Assembly: GCA_021780075.1 (NCBI GenBank)
Contig: JAJXZL010000022.1
Location: forward strand, 62,001 to 126,000
Length of the DNA stretch: 64,000 bases
Direction: 5' to 3'
Source of the DNA: Acidobacteriota bacterium
Lineage (GTDB): Bacteria; Acidobacteriota; Terriglobia; Terriglobales; Acidobacteriaceae
The position numbers were made by a program, and so were the translations under genes. Under the pieces are notes generated by a model that was not told the origin of the DNA, did no database searches, and saw only the letters and a list, made by a program, of their open reading frames with translations. Below, piece by piece: positions 61,260-64,000 of the stretch (its first letter is position 1; each line of letters begins with the position of its first letter).

Positions 61260-61580
61260 ATGTACATGCTCTTGATGGGATTGTGCTTCACATTTTTTGG
61301 GCTGGCCGTAACCGCTGTTGCATTTGCGGCATCTACCCGTCCCAACTCGTCCCCTTCAGCGGTTCAGCCCGAACTCCCCGCTCCGAAGGTGTCCCCGGCC
61401 CGCTTCTTCTCCGACCAGGCCGCATCGCCCATTCCGGTTCCGCCTCAGGTACCGATTGAAGTGCTGCTCCAGCAGATAGAGAACCACATCCGCCTTGAAC
61501 AGGCCGCCGCGGAATCCTTCGTCGCGTATCCCACACAGGCGCTGCTGCACAGCAAGACGTCCTCACCGTTTGTGAACTAG
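61260..61580 (+). CDS. Small membrane-anchored protein, function unknown
   Basis: 106 residues. One N-terminal hydrophobic helix (LLMGLCFTFFGLAVTAVAFAA) is either an anchor or a signal peptide; the rest is Pro/Ser/Ala-rich (SPIPVPPQVPIE) with a short amphipathic helix VLLQQIENHIRLEQAAAESFV. Preceded by a perfect AAGGAGG. First gene behind the sigma-54 promoter, 11 bp from the next gene. I do not recognise the family; the position suggests an accessory subunit of the bc-type complex. Confidence 0.78.
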   Translation: MYMLLMGLCFTFFGLAVTAVAFAASTRPNSSPSAVQPELPAPKVSPARFFSDQAASPIPVPPQVPIEVLLQQIENHIRLEQAAAESFVAYPTQALLHSKTSSPFVN

Positions 61581-61591
61581 GGGAGCAACCC

Positions 61592-62071
61592 ATGGAGCAC
61601 GAACTGCTGAAAGGTCTCTCATCCGACGAAGTCGAACAGGTGCTGGCCCTTGGCAAGCGCATGAAGGTACCCAGCGGGGGATCGCTCTTCCGGCTGGGCG
61701 ATTCCGCCGACCGTCTGTTTCTCGTTGAACGCGGACGGATCCGCCTGACATTTCCCATGCTGATCCGCGGTCATGAAGAAGAAGTCTTTATCGAGGAGAA
61801 GTCGCCCGGCCAAACCGTAGGCTGGTCCGCGCTTGTCCCTCCCTACCGCTTCACGCTCTCTGCCACCGCGCCGCTGGAAACAGACGTGATTGCATTGCAG
61901 CGTGAGACGCTGTGCGCGCTTTGCGAGCGTTCGCCGGTTGTCGGCGCTCGAATCGGTTTGAACTTGTCCTTCGTCGTCGCACAGCGTCTGCAACTCGTCC
62001 AGGCAATGTGGATGCGCGAGATTGAGCGGACCGTTGAAATGAAGTCAGCCGTTGCCGCTGAGGCTCGATGA
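61592..62071 (+). CDS. Cyclic-nucleotide-binding-fold protein without DNA-binding domain
   Basis: 159 residues. The whole chain is the Crp/Fnr sensor beta-roll (LLKGLSSDEVEQVLALGKRMKVPSGGSLFRLGDSADRLFLVERGRIRLT; VGWSALVPPYRFTLSATA) and one long helix (RIGLNLSFVVAQRLQLVQAMWM). It stops where the helix-turn-helix would begin. The phosphate-binding cassette is not recognisably complete. Such stand-alone CNB proteins may regulate by protein contact. GGGGAG lies before the ATG. Confidence 0.83.
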   Translation: MEHELLKGLSSDEVEQVLALGKRMKVPSGGSLFRLGDSADRLFLVERGRIRLTFPMLIRGHEEEVFIEEKSPGQTVGWSALVPPYRFTLSATAPLETDVIALQRETLCALCERSPVVGARIGLNLSFVVAQRLQLVQAMWMREIERTVEMKSAVAAEAR

Positions 62072-62187
62072 CTTCAACCGCATCGCGCTAGAGATGGCGT
62101 AGCCTCGTTGATCACCGCGTCAACCAATGAGCCTGTGTTCAAGCGAGCCGCAACATTCCAGGCGGCTGCAGATTTGGAGAGGCAATA

Positions 62188-62673
62188 ATGGCAACCAGTG
62201 ACCCAAGCGCTATAAATCCGGGCGCGCCGACGGCCACGTCCATACCGCGTCGAGGGTTTGTGGAGTTGCTGCTGAGCAGCGGAATTATTGCCACAGCCGC
62301 CGCATTTGTTTACCCCGTTCTTCGCTACTTTGTTCCTCCCAAGACTACCGACGTCGGCGGCGATTCCGTAGTAGCCGGCAAAGTAGGCGAACTGAAGCCG
62401 AACAGCGGCAAGATCTTCCGCTTCGGTAGTCGTCCGGGCCTGCTCATTCTTACTGCGGACGGCGAATATCGTGCGTTGTCCGCAGTCTGTACCCATCTCT
62501 CCTGCACGGTTCAGTTTCGACCTGATCTGCGCGAAGTGTGGTGCGCATGTCACAACGGTGTATATGGCCTTGATGGTCGCAACATATTGGGCCCTCCGCC
62601 GCGCCCATTGGAGTCTTTCGACGTGCAGGTGCGCGGCAATGAGATCTACGTAACCCGCCGGCGGGAGAGCTGA
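62188..62673 (+). CDS. Rieske iron-sulfur protein
   Basis: 161 residues. Twin-arginine membrane anchor [22 protein letters not shown], then the Rieske fold: cluster ligands C101 and H103 in CTHLSC and C119 and H122 in CACHNG, with C106/C121 able to form the stabilising disulfide. Electron carrier of a bc1/b6f-type quinol oxidase. One base separates its stop from cytochrome b. GAGAGG lies before the ATG. Confidence 0.95.
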   Translation: MATSDPSAINPGAPTATSIPRRGFVELLLSSGIIATAAAFVYPVLRYFVPPKTTDVGGDSVVAGKVGELKPNSGKIFRFGSRPGLLILTADGEYRALSAVCTHLSCTVQFRPDLREVWCACHNGVYGLDGRNILGPPPRPLESFDVQVRGNEIYVTRRRES

Positions 62674-62674
62674 G

Positions 62675-63760
62675 ATGACCGTCGTTCGCAATGTGCGCAA
62701 CTGGTTTTACGAACGCCTTGAGTGGGATGACCTGATCGCGCCATTGCGCAAGAAGACTGTCCCCCTGCATCGCCTCTCTTATTGGTACTTTCTCGGCGGC
62801 ATTACGCTCTTTCTTTTCGTGATTCAGGTTCTCACCGGAATCCTGCTTCTGCTCTACTACCGCCCCGGAGCCAACGAGGCATTTGAGAGCGTGCAGTACA
62901 TCATGACCCAGGTGCAATTCGGCTGGCTGATCCGCTCCATCCATTCCTGGTCGGCCAACCTCATGGTCTTTACCGCCTTCGCGCACATGTTCAGCGTTCT
63001 TTTTCTCAAGGCCTATCGCAAACCGCGAGAGCTGACCTGGATCAGCGGCGTGATCCTCCTGGTTCTTGTCATGGGCTTCGGCTTCAGCGGGTATCTTCTC
63101 CCCTGGAATACGCTTGCATTCTTTGCCACCAAAGTCGGCACCGACATCGCGGGGCAAGTTCCATTCGTCGGCCACGCCATCATGGTCTTTCTTCGCGGAG
63201 GTGAAGAGGTAACAGGCGCCACTCTCACCCGCTTCTTCGGATTTCACGTGGCCGTTCTGCCTGGCCTCGTCACAGTGCTCATCACATTCCATCTGCTTCT
63301 TGTACAGCGCCAGGGAATGAGCGTGCCGCCGCACGTGGAGAAAGATTGGAATGCCAATCCCACAACAAGGCGCGAGCTGAAATTCTTTCCCAACTTCGCT
63401 CTGCGGGAACTAATGGCATGGTACACAGGCCTCGGCGTGCTCGGTGCACTGGCCGCCGTCTTTCCGTGGAACCTAGGCGTCAAGGCCGATCTCTTTGCCT
63501 CTGCTCCGGCGGGAATCAAACCGGAGTGGTACTTCCTCTTCATGTTCCAGACGCTCAAGATGATTCCTTCCAAGGTTTGGTTCATGGACGGCGAAGTCCT
63601 CGGGATCCTCGCTTTTGGGGTCGCCGGAGTGCTCTGGCTGCTTCTCCCTTTTCTGGAGTGCGATCGCCTGGCGCGCTCGAAACAGTGGATCACGGGCATG
63701 TCAGTCTTTGCGCTGGCCTACGTGGTGGCGATGAGTGTGTATGGCTATGTTGCGAAATAA
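62675..63760 (+). CDS. Cytochrome b, one-piece b6/subunit IV type
   Basis: 361 residues, about eight membrane helices. Haem b ligands are expected in [20 protein letters not shown] (first pair) and in [11 protein letters not shown] and ITFHLLLVQ (second pair). PEWY at the quinol-oxidising site is seen as [14 protein letters not shown]. The chain joins the b6-like and subunit IV-like parts with the linker [19 protein letters not shown]. Its last codons overlap the cytochrome c gene by 14 bp. Confidence 0.95.
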   Translation: MTVVRNVRNWFYERLEWDDLIAPLRKKTVPLHRLSYWYFLGGITLFLFVIQVLTGILLLLYYRPGANEAFESVQYIMTQVQFGWLIRSIHSWSANLMVFTAFAHMFSVLFLKAYRKPRELTWISGVILLVLVMGFGFSGYLLPWNTLAFFATKVGTDIAGQVPFVGHAIMVFLRGGEEVTGATLTRFFGFHVAVLPGLVTVLITFHLLLVQRQGMSVPPHVEKDWNANPTTRRELKFFPNFALRELMAWYTGLGVLGALAAVFPWNLGVKADLFASAPAGIKPEWYFLFMFQTLKMIPSKVWFMDGEVLGILAFGVAGVLWLLLPFLECDRLARSKQWITGMSVFALAYVVAMSVYGYVAK

Positions 63761-64000
63761 ATTCCGCAAAGCCGGCATGGCCCGCTATCTCGTTACGCTG
63801 GGCCTGCTCGCACTCGCAGCATCATTCGGCTACGGGCAGGCCAAGAACTCGTGCGTGGACTGCCACTCCGCTCTGCCCGATCCTCTGGGCGTGACGCAGG
63901 AGACATTCAGTCACGATATCCATGCGCAAAAGGGGCTTACCTGCGTCAGTTGCCACGGCGGCGACGCCAGCACCGACGACCCGACGCAGTCCATGAGTCG
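63747..64000 (+). CDS. Multihaem cytochrome c, 3' end outside the window
   Basis: Only the first 84 codons are present. A signal peptide ([22 protein letters not shown], from Met11) is followed by CVDCH at 36-40 and CVSCH at 66-70. The spacing and the phrase [13 protein letters not shown] suggest more haems beyond the edge. It overlaps the end of cytochrome b by 14 bp; an internal ATG at 63777 is an alternative start. Probably the electron-accepting cytochrome of the Rieske-cytochrome b complex. Confidence 0.88.
   Translation, partial: MLRNKFRKAGMARYLVTLGLLALAASFGYGQAKNSCVDCHSALPDPLGVTQETFSHDIHAQKGLTCVSCHGGDASTDDPTQSMS

Overview
The window looks like a chromosomal segment of an acidobacterium, probably of the Terriglobia (subdivision 1) type. 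This is inferred from high-GC coding sequence, a complete hopanoid cluster of the hpnC-D-E / shc / hpnH-A-G type, an imuA-imuB-dnaE2 mutagenesis cassette, a Tol-Pal cluster, a fused 2-oxoacid:ferredoxin oxidoreductase and a short GAGCGAAGCGAAG-type dispersed repeat of a kind seen in such genomes. No rRNA, CRISPR array, integrase or transposase was found. Both ends cut genes: ilvB at the left and a multihaem cytochrome c at the right.

Layout. 1-3154: ilvB(partial)-ilvN-ilvC, branched-chain amino acid synthesis. 3155-5100: a decayed repeat segment with three copies of the ilvC tail and of its terminator, four copies of a dispersed repeat (a fifth precedes ilvC), a GIY-YIG gene plus a tail fragment of it, and a small HNH gene. 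5199-14607: mixed housekeeping genes (Tat-exported metallo-beta-lactamase-fold hydrolase, purQ, CpsB-type phosphatase, SDR, ispG, GT2, MFS, queF). 14719-18267: HlyD-TPR-TolC export genes without a visible pump. 18324-33407: the hopanoid and isoprenoid region. On + lie hpnJ, two half-size EamA proteins and a DinB protein. On - runs ispH, then shc-hpnH-(unknown)-hpnA-hpnG-two zinc dehydrogenases-hpnC-hpnD-hpnE, with many 4-bp ATGA overlaps. With ispG at 9682, this spans two late MEP steps, squalene formation, cyclisation and C35 side-chain building.

33475-36570: YceI with a b561-like membrane protein, then recN. 36792-42263: tolQ-tolR-tolA-like-tolB-pal-ybgF. 42341-45219: korB/korA. 45426-49373: MATE exporter and a Tat-exported GH2 enzyme. 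49582-49671: tRNA-Ser(GGA), followed by a hairpin-rich unassigned stretch and greB. 51103-57535: SRAP protein divergent from imuA-imuB-dnaE2, an SOS mutagenesis set.

57827-64000 is the most interesting part. A histidine kinase with two periplasmic CxxCH haem motifs and an NtrC-type regulator are divergent from an operon holding a 106-residue membrane protein, a cyclic-nucleotide-binding-fold protein without a DNA-binding domain, a Rieske protein, a one-piece cytochrome b and a multihaem cytochrome c. Between them is a near-consensus sigma-54 promoter (GG-N10-GC) and, about 100 bp upstream of it, palindromic sequence suited to an enhancer. I infer a redox-sensing circuit that switches on a quinol:cytochrome c complex.

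Several genes lack a Shine-Dalgarno sequence and instead have a -10-like hexamer 6-7 nt before the start codon, which suggests leaderless mRNAs. Start choices below use this.
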